Source: an uncultured Fibrobacter sp.
GTDB taxonomy: Bacteria; Fibrobacterota; Fibrobacteria; Fibrobacterales; Fibrobacteraceae
DNA length: 64,000 bases
Direction: 5' to 3'
Assembly: GCF_947305105.1 (NCBI RefSeq)
Contig: NZ_CAMZCS010000012.1
Coordinates: 31,169 to 95,168, forward strand
Position 1 is the first letter of the stretch; every line of letters starts with the position of its first letter. Position numbers and translations under genes: made by a program. Below are positions 1 to 8,568 of this stretch, in pieces. Under the pieces are notes generated by a model that was not told where the DNA came from, did no database searches, and worked only from the letters and a program-made list of their open reading frames with translations.

Positions 1-1
1 G

Positions 2-2263
2 GGTGAACCTGCTCCTGTTGATTCTTTGCCTGTCCCTCCCGTGGAACAACCTTCTGCGGATTCTGTCTTGGCTGCTTTTGATTCAGTCGGGACCGTTGAT
101 ACGGTGGTGAAGGTGGATTCCGTCGTGAAAACGGATTCGATTGTGCCTGCCGATTCTACAGTAGCGGACTTGTCTTTGAAGAATATGAAGTCGGTGCTTT
201 ACTTGAGCGGCGGCGAGGATTCTCCCTGGTTCTACCTGGGTGTGCTTTACGCTATCGAGGAATATCATGTTCCGGTTGATTCTATTGTAGGCACGTCGTG
301 GGGGGCTTGGGTCGGGTTCTTGTGGTCCAGGGGAATGCGCTTGGACGATATGCAGAGGCTTTTCTTGGAAGAAGACTTTGAACCGTTTATCGGCCGTGAC
401 AACATTGCAGCAAAGACGGAACCGAATCCTTTTGAATGGCCAATTTCTTTGGATGGAGTTCCGAGTCTCAGGTACCGGTTTGCTTTGCGGCAGGATTCTA
501 TTGGTGCCCCACGTCGCGTAGCTAAATCTCTTGTTGTAGATTCGGCGGGTGTGGAACGAACTTTGGCGACACTCCGATTCCAGGAGAGCTTGTTCCGTCA
601 ATCGGCCAAAGCCAAGATTCCTTTTTCAGTGTTGGGTTGCGATGGAGTTGTCGGCAATACGAGCGTAGATGTCTTGAAATCGCTTCCTTTGCCGGGTAAT
701 GGGGAATCGGGAGAGATTTGCCCCTACTTGGCTTTGCCGGCAGAGGATTCTCCCGACGAATTCCCTATCATTGTCATTGCGGACCCTGTGCGTGCTGAGG
801 TTACGGGGAATCCGTGGCAACGTGTTTTGAAAAAATACGCCGCAGAGGGCTTGAATAACCGCCCGGGCTTGATTGTTCGTGCTCATTCAATCCAAGATTC
901 TCTCCACAATACTCGTATCCAGGCTGGTTTTTCTGCTATGGAAAAACGGGTAAACACGCTGTCGTTTGGGCCAGAACGGAAAAAAGCTTATGAGACAATG
1001 AAGTCTGAAACGTATCCGTGGTTCCGCTATAATCCGACATTTGATAGTTTGTCTGCAGAAAAGCATGTCTCTGCAAAATCGTATTGGGATGAAACGGATA
1101 CAGGGGCAGTCGCTCCGCGTCGCTTCGCGTATGCTCTCACGCAAAATCCTGTCTATGATTCGCTTTCGTTCAATATGCAACCGAATGGCGACATGATTGT
1201 TGGGGCTAAATCTTCGCCTGTATTCGATATTGCCGCGGGTGGTTTTGGTTCCAACGCATTTGGCCCGAACTTCTATGGCGAGATGGGCGTCCGCTTTATT
1301 GACCAGATGGAATTTGACCTGAATGTCGCAGGGTTCTGGGGTTATAACAGTTATGGCTTACGTCCGCATTTCAATATAGACCGTTTATGGAATAAGAACT
1401 GGAGCATTTCGTTTGCTTACGAATGGCAGAAGGTTCGCCCACTCACATCCTTCAACAACGATATCCCTCATGAGGACCGTATTTATTCAGAACGCCGTAG
1501 CGACCTCTCGGCAAAGGCGACGTATTCGTTGAGCGAAACGCAGGATGTCTCGCTTGGATTCATATTCGGCAACAGAGAATTTGAGATGGATACGCTTGCA
1601 TACGATGAACACTTCTTCAATACCTATCCTGTTTCGCCGAGTTTGCATTACGAACTGCGTTCTGGCAGGCAGGACAAGTGGTTCGCCACGGAGGGATATG
1701 CCCTCAATGCCGACCTGGGGCTGCAGTCCATTGGTTTTGAACTGGGCCGTGCCGATTTGATTCCCATTTATTGGAAGGGTGAAATGGATGCGTACTATGC
1801 GGTGTCTCCCAGAAAGTATGCGACGTTCATCTTTGGTGCTGCGGGAGGGTTTGAACAGTATCACGAAGAAGGCTATGGCTATGTTTACCCGAAAGCTTTT
1901 GATTACGAGGTCTTGAGCAACTGCTATAGGTTCCATCCGGAGGCAACTCCGTGGAGTACGGAGTGGTACAACGCCACGTTGGCTTCGCATCATTACGGAC
2001 TGCTCAGAATGAGCGCTGCCTTGCATTACAAAGGGAATGGCCTGTGGCTCTTTGGTGCTTATGTTCGTGATTTTGAGGACAATCCGTCGGTGGAACTCGG
2101 CAACAACAAAGTTGTTTTGGAACCCACGTTTAGGTTGACATACCGGTCTATCAATGCGCTTTTCGGCATGACGAGAACGGTTGATTTCAAGACGGCCAGC
2201 GACTTGAATAAGTTTGGCGACTACAAGTACTTTGTCCGAATTGGCAATTACAATCTGTTCTAA
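2..2263 (+). CDS. Patatin-like protein fused to an outer-membrane beta-barrel (5' end cut by window)
   Basis: The frame is open from the first bases, so the true start and any signal peptide lie to the left. A low-complexity Val/Asp/Ser stretch comes first, then a patatin-like core with the nucleophile-elbow motif GTSWG at bases 290-304. The last 350 or so residues alternate aromatic and polar residues like a beta-barrel and end in Phe, as outer-membrane barrels do. This order matches type Vd patatin autotransporters (PlpD-like). Known patatins carry a Gly-rich oxyanion motif and a later Asp-Gly-Gly; here the first reads SGGEDSP and I cannot find the second. Lipase activity is therefore doubtful. 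It converges on mltG, stop to stop 28 bases apart. Fold assignment is fairly secure, function is inferred. Confidence 0.75.
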   Translation, partial: GEPAPVDSLPVPPVEQPSADSVLAAFDSVGTVDTVVKVDSVVKTDSIVPADSTVADLSLKNMKSVLYLSGGEDSPWFYLGVLYAIEEYHVPVDSIVGTSWGAWVGFLWSRGMRLDDMQRLFLEEDFEPFIGRDNIAAKTEPNPFEWPISLDGVPSLRYRFALRQDSIGAPRRVAKSLVVDSAGVERTLATLRFQESLFRQSAKAKIPFSVLGCDGVVGNTSVDVLKSLPLPGNGESGEICPYLALPAEDSPDEFPIIVIADPVRAEVTGNPWQRVLKKYAAEGLNNRPGLIVRAHSIQDSLHNTRIQAGFSAMEKRVNTLSFGPERKKAYETMKSETYPWFRYNPTFDSLSAEKHVSAKSYWDETDTGAVAPRRFAYALTQNPVYDSLSFNMQPNGDMIVGAKSSPVFDIAAGGFGSNAFGPNFYGEMGVRFIDQMEFDLNVAGFWGYNSYGLRPHFNIDRLWNKNWSISFAYEWQKVRPLTSFNNDIPHEDRIYSERRSDLSAKATYSLSETQDVSLGFIFGNREFEMDTLAYDEHFFNTYPVSPSLHYELRSGRQDKWFATEGYALNADLGLQSIGFELGRADLIPIYWKGEMDAYYAVSPRKYATFIFGAAGGFEQYHEEGYGYVYPKAFDYEVLSNCYRFHPEATPWSTEWYNATLASHHYGLLRMSAALHYKGNGLWLFGAYVRDFEDNPSVELGNNKVVLEPTFRLTYRSINALFGMTRTVDFKTASDLNKFGDYKYFVRIGNYNLF

Positions 2264-2291
2264 TTCAGATTTGTTTTAACCATTGATAGAA

Positions 2292-3299
2292 CTATTCTCC
2301 GCGGTTCTTCGCGGCGATGTTCTTGTATTTGTTGTGGTCTTTTAAGTTGCTGCTGAAGAAATGTGTTCCCGATCCGTCGTCTTTTGCAACAAAGTAGAGC
2401 GCATCTGTCTTGGCGGGCTTGAGAGCGGCTTCGATTGCTTTGCGGCCCGGATTCGATATGGGGCCGGGCATGAGCCCTTTGAATTTGCGCGTATTGTAGG
2501 GACTGTTGCTGTTGAGCTGGCTCTTGTAGATGGGGCCAGTGAGGTTCTTGAAGATGAACCGGACTGTCGGGTCTGCCCCGAGCGGCATACCTATGCGCAG
2601 CCTGTTATGGAACACTCCCGCGATGAGCGGACGCTCGTCGGGCTTGCCTGTTTCTTCTTCGACCACGCTTGCCAGTGTGAGCACTTTGTGCCAACTGCCG
2701 AGGGTGTCCCACATCGTCCCTTCCATGTCTTTGTACTGTTCGCGGAGTTTCAGGTTGGCTGCGACCATCTGCTTGATGATGGCTTCTTCGTCGGCGTCTA
2801 CGGCGAATGGGTAGGTTTCGGGCAGCAGGTAGCCTTCCAGTGATTTGGCGCTGACTCCGAGCGATTGGGTGAACTTCGGGTCGTGGATCAATGCGTTCCA
2901 GCGATTCGTGTCGAGGTTCGGGAAAGCTTTCGTGAGGTACGACGGGATTTCCCACGAGGCGCGGCCTTCGGGGATGGTCACCTTCTTCACGGCGTTCTTT
3001 CCGCTTTCGAAAAGGGCGATGATTTCGTCGAGTTTGCTGTTCGCGGGGACTTCGTACCAGCCCGCTTTCAGGTTCGGTTTGTACAAACGACACCACAGTT
3101 GGAACGCCAAATCGTCGGTCCAGATACCGTTTTCATGTAAAATTTGCGATACTTTGGCGGGAGAACTGCCCTTCGGGATTTCCAAAAGGACCATTTTTTC
3201 GTTGCCGGAGAGTGCATTTAGCCTATTTTTTGCCTGAAAACAGGCAAAAATCGCCAAAATGATTAAAATTACCGTCGAAATAAAAAAAATCTTCTTCAT
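2292..3299 (-). CDS. mltG: Endolytic murein transglycosylase MltG
   Basis: Membrane-anchored lytic transglycosylase of the YceG/MltG family, which cuts nascent glycan strands and so sets peptidoglycan strand length. It has 335 residues, with one N-terminal membrane segment (residues 4-20) and a LysM-like stretch around 40-105. The catalytic domain carries EGYLLPETYPF and ASVVEEETG, with the expected catalytic Glu near residue 214, then ADPTVRF and the closing SPYNTR...GLMPGPISNPG signature. The reading frame continues upstream, but that part is the antisense of the neighbouring secreted-protein gene. The start is placed at ATG 3299 because the membrane anchor begins there. No clear ribosome binding site is visible. 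It is divergent from the gene at 3394. Confidence 0.93.
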   Translation of the reverse strand: MKKIFFISTVILIILAIFACFQAKNRLNALSGNEKMVLLEIPKGSSPAKVSQILHENGIWTDDLAFQLWCRLYKPNLKAGWYEVPANSKLDEIIALFESGKNAVKKVTIPEGRASWEIPSYLTKAFPNLDTNRWNALIHDPKFTQSLGVSAKSLEGYLLPETYPFAVDADEEAIIKQMVAANLKLREQYKDMEGTMWDTLGSWHKVLTLASVVEEETGKPDERPLIAGVFHNRLRIGMPLGADPTVRFIFKNLTGPIYKSQLNSNSPYNTRKFKGLMPGPISNPGRKAIEAALKPAKTDALYFVAKDDGSGTHFFSSNLKDHNKYKNIAAKNRGE

Positions 3300-3393
3300 T
3301 AAGTAAAAATTTAAAAGAAAAACAACCGAATCGAAAAATAAAAGGTATATTCGTATAGCATTGTTGAATGTTTTCATGAAACTGAGGAAAGTT

Positions 3394-3828
3394 ATGAAAA
3401 AGGTGTTGTTTATTGCTCTTGCCCTCTTGGTTGCCAATTCTTTCGCTGCCAAGAAGGTTAAATCCAAGCTCGGCGATGTTGATCTCACCAAGGAAAAGGG
3501 TGGTGGATCCGTGGTCTGTACCGCAGGCTTCAATGACGAACTGACCATCGTGAAGGAAGCCGATACGGACGTGCTTGTGAAAGGTAATTGCGGCCAGGGT
3601 TGGGTCGAAAAATCCAAGATCGAATACGTTGCACAGGCTGCTGGCGACAAGTCCATGAAATTGGAAGGCGTGGACGTGGTTGGCTGGCTCGATAACCCGA
3701 GCGCCGTGTTCGTGTTGGAAAACGACGACATCGACTTCGATGGCGTGAACATCGACCGTGACTTCAAGGAATACTTGCAGCACACGATGGACCGCGAACA
3801 GATCGAAATGCACAACAACGAAAACTAA
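3394..3828 (+). CDS. Small secreted protein of unknown function
   Basis: 144 residues. The first 19 form a typical signal peptide with a Lys-Lys start, a hydrophobic core and a probable cut after ANSFA. The mature part is acidic, begins Lys-rich and has two Cys that could pair. ATG 3394 is chosen because GAGGAAA lies seven bases upstream and the signal peptide begins there; an in-frame upstream ATG would put charged residues in front of it. A strong terminator follows at once, so the gene looks monocistronic. I do not recognise the family. Confidence 0.8.
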   Translation: MKKVLFIALALLVANSFAAKKVKSKLGDVDLTKEKGGGSVVCTAGFNDELTIVKEADTDVLVKGNCGQGWVEKSKIEYVAQAAGDKSMKLEGVDVVGWLDNPSAVFVLENDDIDFDGVNIDRDFKEYLQHTMDREQIEMHNNEN

Positions 3829-3857
3829 TCGTTGTTGGCCTTTTGAAACGTTTTTGG

Positions 3858-3882
3858 AACTCCGCTCCGGCGGAGTTTTTGT
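3858..3882 (+). terminator. Rho-independent terminator of the secreted-protein gene
   Basis: Inverted repeat AACTCCGC / GCGGAGTT with a four-base TCCG loop, followed by a T-run. It starts 30 bases after the stop at 3828. Confidence 0.9.
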
Positions 3883-4135
3883 TGTTTCTATCCTTGCCGC
3901 GTGTAAAATGTTTTTTTCTTATGTGCACGCTCACATGCCTCCGGTGACATAAATCACGGATTTTGGGTGATAATGTGTTGAAAAAAACAGAATTTCCCTG
4001 TTTTTGAACGTATTTCGCGGATTTGTACGTAACCCGTTGAATTGTATCAAAATAAATTACAAGGAAGATTCACAAATAATATCTATTTTTATGTTGGGAT
4101 AGGTGAATCCACTTTTTTTAGAAGGAAAGGATGTT
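3883..4135 (+). promoter_or_regulatory. Upstream region of the GH5 cellulase gene
   Basis: AT-rich, no ORF I can support. It holds an inverted repeat AAAAACAG / CTGTTTTT (3983-3990 and 3998-4005, seven-base spacer) about 130 bases before the cellulase start, which could be an operator or a weak hairpin. A convincing -35/-10 pair is not obvious. The ribosome binding site AAGGAAAGG sits just before the start codon. Confidence 0.4.
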
Positions 4136-6838
4136 ATGAAAAAAATTTTTATAACGATTATGCTTGCCGCTTTGGCGGCTTTCGCTGTAAAGCCCAACAG
4201 GGTCGGTCCTGTGAGCACTTACGGCGAACTTAAGGCAAACGGCGGAAAACTGTCCGGTTCTTGCCCTGCTTATAAAGATAAGACAGTCCAGGTCAGAGGT
4301 ATGAGCCTTTTCTGGAGCTCGGGTGCAGATAGCTCCCTTGTTTACTATACAGCCCAGGCTATGGGCCTCATGGTGAAGGACATGGGGATCGAAGTTCTTC
4401 GTTTTGCTTTGGGTGCCGGTGACGAAAAGTTCGATAGCCATGGTCGTTCTTACACCACGGGTGGTGCCAACGACCAGAAGGCAATGGTTAGCAAGCTTGT
4501 TCGTGCTGCCGTTGAAAACGACATTTACATTATCCTTGACTGGCATACCGAAGGTACTTCATCGTACACTAACGATGCGAAGGAATTCTTTAGCTGGGCT
4601 GCTCAGGAATTCGGTCAGACCAACAACGTTATCTTCGAAATTTGGAACGAACCGGCGAATGGCGCTTCCATGTCCAATGTGAAGAGTCATGCGGATCAGG
4701 TGATTCCTGCTATTCGTGCTCATTCCGACAACCTCATCCTCGTGGGTAGCCCCGATTGGTCCAGCCATCCGGAAGAATGCGCCAAAGCCGGCATCAGCGA
4801 TAACAACTACGGCTGTACTCTCCACTTTTATGCTGCAACAGGTGCCCACCAGGTGGGTAGTGGATATGATGGACGTGCCTCTGAAGCTATGAGCAAGGGC
4901 GTTCCCGTGTTCGCTACGGAATGGGGTACTGTTAGTTCCGATGGTAACGGCTCTCCGAACCAGTCTGCCAGCCAGGCTTGGGTGAACTGGATGAACCAGA
5001 ACGGCGTCTCCTGGGCGAACTGGTCTGCCTCCGCTATTGCCGAACAGTCCGCTGCGTTTTCGACTTTGACCTTGAACCAGGGATTGAAATATACTCAGTC
5101 TGGTAACATGGTGAAGGGTTGGATGAACAAGAGCCCGTCCTATTCCGATTGCGGCCTTGGCAACCACCTTGGTTCCGATACGGGTGATGACGGATTCTCC
5201 ACCGGTGTTGCCGATGGTGCCACGACGGACCTCATCGACGACATGGAAGACGGCGACCGCTACACCTACACGGGAGGCTTCTGGTCTGCTTGGGCCGACT
5301 CCGATGACGACAAGGATGGTCGTGGTTCGACGAAGATTTCGAACCCGAAATTCACCAACGACTTCGGCAAGGAAACTTACGACGTGCTTATTCCCGCTAA
5401 GGGTGGCGATGATTCCAAGTTCATGGCCGGTATGGAAGGCATCTATATCGATCAGGGTTCCTACAAGTGGGCTCCGTATGTCGCCATGGGCTTGAACCTG
5501 ACGAAGGATACCGCCAACTTTACTGAATTTGCAAAGTGCACCTCCATTTCTTACAAGTACAAGGGCGCTGCTCATAACTTCCGCGTCGAACTCTCCACGA
5601 TCACCAACTACAACTTCCACTTTGTCGATGCCGAAGCATCGGGTGAATGGAAGACTGTTGAATTGACTCCGGATATGTTCCAGCAGCATACCACTTGGGC
5701 TGATCCGCAGATTACCGATTTGAAGGCAAACTTGGGCAAAGCCAACCGTTTGGCTTGGGAAGTGAACGGCGTTGTTGACCGCCCGGCTTCCGAAATCCAG
5801 CCGCTCTACGATTACCTCTATGTGGATGACATTCGCTGCAATGGCGCTTCTATCACTGCTATTTCCGCTTTGGAAACTCCGTCCAGCTCTTCTGCTGGTC
5901 CGACCTCTTCTCCGGCTTCTTCCAGCAGTAGCGTTGGTCCGACCTCCAGCAGTGGTACTGGTCCGGCCATTCAGGTTGTGACTGTTGTTGATATCGACGA
6001 TGTTGAAGATGGCAATGAAGTTCTCAAGACGACGGGTACGTGGTATGCCTATAACGACAGCGTTCCGGGTGGTCTCTCCACTATCACGAACACTTATGAT
6101 CCGGCTCTTCCGGGTTATGTTGTGGTGTTCCCGGGTACGGAAGATCCGACGAATGGTACGGCTGGCTTTGTCGGCCTGAAGGGCATCGTTGTGAATCCGG
6201 GTACTTACGAAGAAAGGCCTTTCGTTGCTCTCGGCCTTAACATGAACGCCGATACGACGAAGGGTGTTGACCTGAGCCAGTGCAATGCTATCAGCTACCG
6301 CTACAAGGGTGCCGCTCATGACTTCAAGATTCAGGACGGCTCCGTGACGGACTATGACTACCATCTGAGCAAGGTTCCTGCTTCTGCCGAAGAATGGAAG
6401 ACTGCTACTCTCGCCTTTGAAGATCTTCTCCAGATGGGCTGGGGTGAAGCCAAGGATTTGGACTTTACCCACATCAAGAAGATGGCTTGGGAAGTTCTCG
6501 GTTGGAAGGCCTCTATGGATCAGCCGAAGCCTAACTTCCTCTACGTTGACGATCTGAAGTGCGTGAAGGTTACTAAGGACGCTATCAAGGCTGTCCGTAT
6601 TGCCTCTAACAGCATCGTGCTCGGTGTCCAGGGCAACAACCTCTCCATCAACATCGACAAGGCCAGCTCTGTCCGCGTCCAGATCTTCGACTTGATGGGT
6701 CATGCTGTTTCGAACTCCATTGAATCTATGCACGCCGGTTCCAACACCGTTTCTCTCGAAAAGATGAGCAAGGGTAGCTACATCGTCCGCGTCATCCGCG
6801 GTAGCGAAGCCAAGGCTGCTCGCGTCACGATTCGCTAA
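4136..6838 (+). CDS. Secreted GH5 endoglucanase with tandem CBM11-like modules and C-terminal sorting-type domain
   Basis: A 900-residue secreted glycoside hydrolase, most likely an endo-beta-1,4-glucanase. The signal peptide is residues 1-17. The GH5 barrel spans about 20-345: RGMSLFW near 54, catalytic acid Glu172 in WNEP, nucleophile Glu262 in FATEWG. Two similar beta-sandwich modules follow (about 370-580 and 617-810), each opening with DD(M/V)EDG and sharing S(I/Y)YKYKGAAH-type and YLYVDD(I/L) motifs, resembling CBM11. A Ser/Pro/Thr linker (about 583-612) separates them. The last 85 residues (VQIFDLMG...G.N.VSL..M..GSYIVRV) resemble the C-terminal sorting domain of type IX secretion substrates. 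The start is set by AAGGAAAGG and the signal peptide. The gene is alone between terminators. The exact GH5 subfamily is not certain. Confidence 0.93.
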   Translation: MKKIFITIMLAALAAFAVKPNRVGPVSTYGELKANGGKLSGSCPAYKDKTVQVRGMSLFWSSGADSSLVYYTAQAMGLMVKDMGIEVLRFALGAGDEKFDSHGRSYTTGGANDQKAMVSKLVRAAVENDIYIILDWHTEGTSSYTNDAKEFFSWAAQEFGQTNNVIFEIWNEPANGASMSNVKSHADQVIPAIRAHSDNLILVGSPDWSSHPEECAKAGISDNNYGCTLHFYAATGAHQVGSGYDGRASEAMSKGVPVFATEWGTVSSDGNGSPNQSASQAWVNWMNQNGVSWANWSASAIAEQSAAFSTLTLNQGLKYTQSGNMVKGWMNKSPSYSDCGLGNHLGSDTGDDGFSTGVADGATTDLIDDMEDGDRYTYTGGFWSAWADSDDDKDGRGSTKISNPKFTNDFGKETYDVLIPAKGGDDSKFMAGMEGIYIDQGSYKWAPYVAMGLNLTKDTANFTEFAKCTSISYKYKGAAHNFRVELSTITNYNFHFVDAEASGEWKTVELTPDMFQQHTTWADPQITDLKANLGKANRLAWEVNGVVDRPASEIQPLYDYLYVDDIRCNGASITAISALETPSSSSAGPTSSPASSSSSVGPTSSSGTGPAIQVVTVVDIDDVEDGNEVLKTTGTWYAYNDSVPGGLSTITNTYDPALPGYVVVFPGTEDPTNGTAGFVGLKGIVVNPGTYEERPFVALGLNMNADTTKGVDLSQCNAISYRYKGAAHDFKIQDGSVTDYDYHLSKVPASAEEWKTATLAFEDLLQMGWGEAKDLDFTHIKKMAWEVLGWKASMDQPKPNFLYVDDLKCVKVTKDAIKAVRIASNSIVLGVQGNNLSINIDKASSVRVQIFDLMGHAVSNSIESMHAGSNTVSLEKMSKGSYIVRVIRGSEAKAARVTIR

Positions 6839-6858
6839 TCCTTCTAAAAAAAAGAAAT

Positions 6859-6891
6859 TAAAGGGTTCCGCCTCGGCGGGCCCTTTTTTTT
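6859..6891 (+). terminator. Rho-independent terminator of the cellulase gene
   Basis: AAAGGG..CCGCC / GGCGG..CCCTTT hairpin with one internal mismatch, then a run of eight T. It begins 20 bases after the stop. Confidence 0.9.
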
Positions 6892-6964
6892 GCATCCCGA
6901 CAGTGCTTTGCGTTTATTTGCATATTTGCATAGTTTTCCTGTGGATTTTTGCTATATTTGGGCC

Positions 6965-7687
6965 ATGAAATTTACGAAAGGTGTAAAAGACGGGTTGCCT
7001 ATCGGAATCGGGTATTTCGCGGTGTCCTTTGCCTTTGGCATCAATGCGGGAGCCGTTCTGCATTCGTGGATTTTGGCAACCTTCATTTCTATGACGAACT
7101 TGACCTCGGCTGGCCAGTTTGCTGGGCTCAACATCATGGCTTCGGCGACAGGAACGCTTCTCGAGATGGCTGTAGCGAGCCTGTTCATCAACTTGCGTTA
7201 TTCGCTGATGGCTATTTCTCTTTCGCAGAAGGTGGATTCTAATTTCGGGACGCTCAAGCGCATCCTCTTGAGTACGGGGATTACCGATGAAATCTACGCC
7301 GTAGCCATGTCCAAGCCGGGCAAGGTGAACGCGAAGTACTTCTTGGGACTGATGGTGCTGCCTTACCTCGGTTGGAGCGGCGGGACGCTTACAGGGGCCG
7401 TTTGTGGGCAAATTCTGCCCGATATGGTGGTGAATGCGCTCGGGGTCGCTCTGTATGGCATGTTCGTCGCTATTGTCGTGCCAGCAATGAAGTCACACCG
7501 TCCTACACTTGTTGCCGTGCTGATTGCGATCGCGCTTAGTTTTGCCTTCAAGTTTGTGCCGGTGTTGAGCGGTGTAGGTGCCGGTTTTGCCATCATCATC
7601 TGTGCGGTTGTCGCGTCGCTTGTATGTGCCGCACTGTTCCCCATAGACGATACTTCGGCCAATAAGCCACCCCAGGAGGCTCGCTGA
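6965..7687 (+). CDS. azlC: AzlC-family branched-chain amino acid exporter, large subunit
   Basis: A 240-residue inner-membrane protein with the AzlC signature at the N-terminus (F.KG..DGLPI..GY..V...FG) and about six to eight hydrophobic segments. AzlC/AzlD pairs export branched-chain amino acids in Bacillus and relatives (YgaZH in E. coli exports valine). ATG 6965 is preferred over longer frames because the conserved family N-terminus begins there. The azlD start overlaps its TGA by one base, so the two are translationally coupled. Substrate is inferred from the family. Confidence 0.9.
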   Translation: MKFTKGVKDGLPIGIGYFAVSFAFGINAGAVLHSWILATFISMTNLTSAGQFAGLNIMASATGTLLEMAVASLFINLRYSLMAISLSQKVDSNFGTLKRILLSTGITDEIYAVAMSKPGKVNAKYFLGLMVLPYLGWSGGTLTGAVCGQILPDMVVNALGVALYGMFVAIVVPAMKSHRPTLVAVLIAIALSFAFKFVPVLSGVGAGFAIIICAVVASLVCAALFPIDDTSANKPPQEAR

Positions 7688-8004
7688 TGGACCTGAAGAC
7701 GTATTTTGAATACCTGCTCGTGATGGCCGGCGTCACCTACCTGTTGCGCACGGTGCCGTTTATTTTGCTTAAGGGAGAGCTGGAAAGCCGTTTTTGGAAG
7801 TCCTTCTTGAACTATGTCCCTTATACGGTTTTGAGCGCCATGACGGTGCCTGCAATCTTCTATGCGACGGATAGCCGGTTGGCTGGGGTGGCTGCCTTAA
7901 TCACGGCCGTTGTCGCCAGCTTGTTTGGCCGGGGGCTGGTCGTGGTGGCCATTGTGGCGTGCTTGACCGTTTTGGGCGTGGACGGTGCCGCACTTTTGTT
8001 CTAA
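7687..8004 (+). CDS. azlD: AzlD-family branched-chain amino acid exporter, small subunit
   Basis: A 105-residue hydrophobic protein with the AzlD layout of about four membrane segments and the TYLLRTVPF and SAMTVPAIF motifs. It pairs with AzlC to form the exporter. ATG 7687 overlaps the azlC stop (TGATG), the usual coupling for this pair. No terminator is seen before the next gene 65 bases on. Confidence 0.9.
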   Translation: MDLKTYFEYLLVMAGVTYLLRTVPFILLKGELESRFWKSFLNYVPYTVLSAMTVPAIFYATDSRLAGVAALITAVVASLFGRGLVVVAIVACLTVLGVDGAALLF

Positions 8005-8069
8005 GTGTGGCTTTTTCGCTTTTTTTTGTTTATATTGTTCAAAAAGAACCTGAAAAAGCGAGGTAAATA

Positions 8070-8411
8070 ATGAAACCTGAAAGTTTTTTTGCTGGTGTTG
8101 CCGTAGGTGCCTGCTTTGCCTTTATTGCCGCAAGGGAAGTCCAAAAAAAGGTACAGAAAAATGCCGATGATACTGCCATCAAGACTGCGGAAGGCGTCGC
8201 GGAACAATCCCGTGCCGCTAACGAAGACCTGATGGGCCAGCTCAAGAAGCACATTGAAACCGAGCAGACGCTCGCTGCCGAATGCGAAGAGCTGAAGTCC
8301 AAGGTCGGGCAGCAGGCTGGAGAAATCGAAAATCTGAAAAACGCCTGCGCTATGCAGGATGGCTACAACAAGAAGTTGGAGCAAGAAATCGCCGATCTCA
8401 GGGCAAAGTAA
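8070..8411 (+). CDS. Membrane-anchored coiled-coil protein, unknown function
   Basis: 113 residues: a weak N-terminal membrane segment (about 6-20, rich in Ala/Gly/Phe) followed by a charged Glu/Lys/Gln helix with heptad-like spacing to the end. AGGT lies seven bases before the ATG. Such small single-pass coiled-coil proteins often act as envelope or scaffold partners, but nothing here names a function. It ends before a bidirectional terminator shared with the convergent sugar porter. Confidence 0.7.
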   Translation: MKPESFFAGVAVGACFAFIAAREVQKKVQKNADDTAIKTAEGVAEQSRAANEDLMGQLKKHIETEQTLAAECEELKSKVGQQAGEIENLKNACAMQDGYNKKLEQEIADLRAK

Positions 8412-8524
8412 TTTTTCAAGGCTCTGCTCTTTGTCATAACGACATGCTGCGTTTGCCGCTTTGTTTGCTAGTTCGTACTGGATTCTGGTGACGCAGTGCT
8501 AAAATCAATACCTTTATATACAAG

Positions 8525-8546
8525 AAAACGCCCCGAAGGGCGTTTT
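8525..8546. terminator. Bidirectional terminator
   Basis: AAAACGCCC / GGGCGTTTT with a CGAA loop. The A-run and T-run let it stop transcription from both the coiled-coil gene (+) and the sugar porter (-). Confidence 0.9.
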
Positions 8547-8568
8547 CTCGTGTGTGTTGGTGGGGGAA

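Noticed and set aside
4559..6895. A 778-codon open frame on the minus strand across the cellulase gene
   Set aside because: It mirrors the biased codons of the GH5 gene, with Arg/Val/His-rich nonsense composition and no domain. The plus-strand gene has motifs, signal peptide and terminator.
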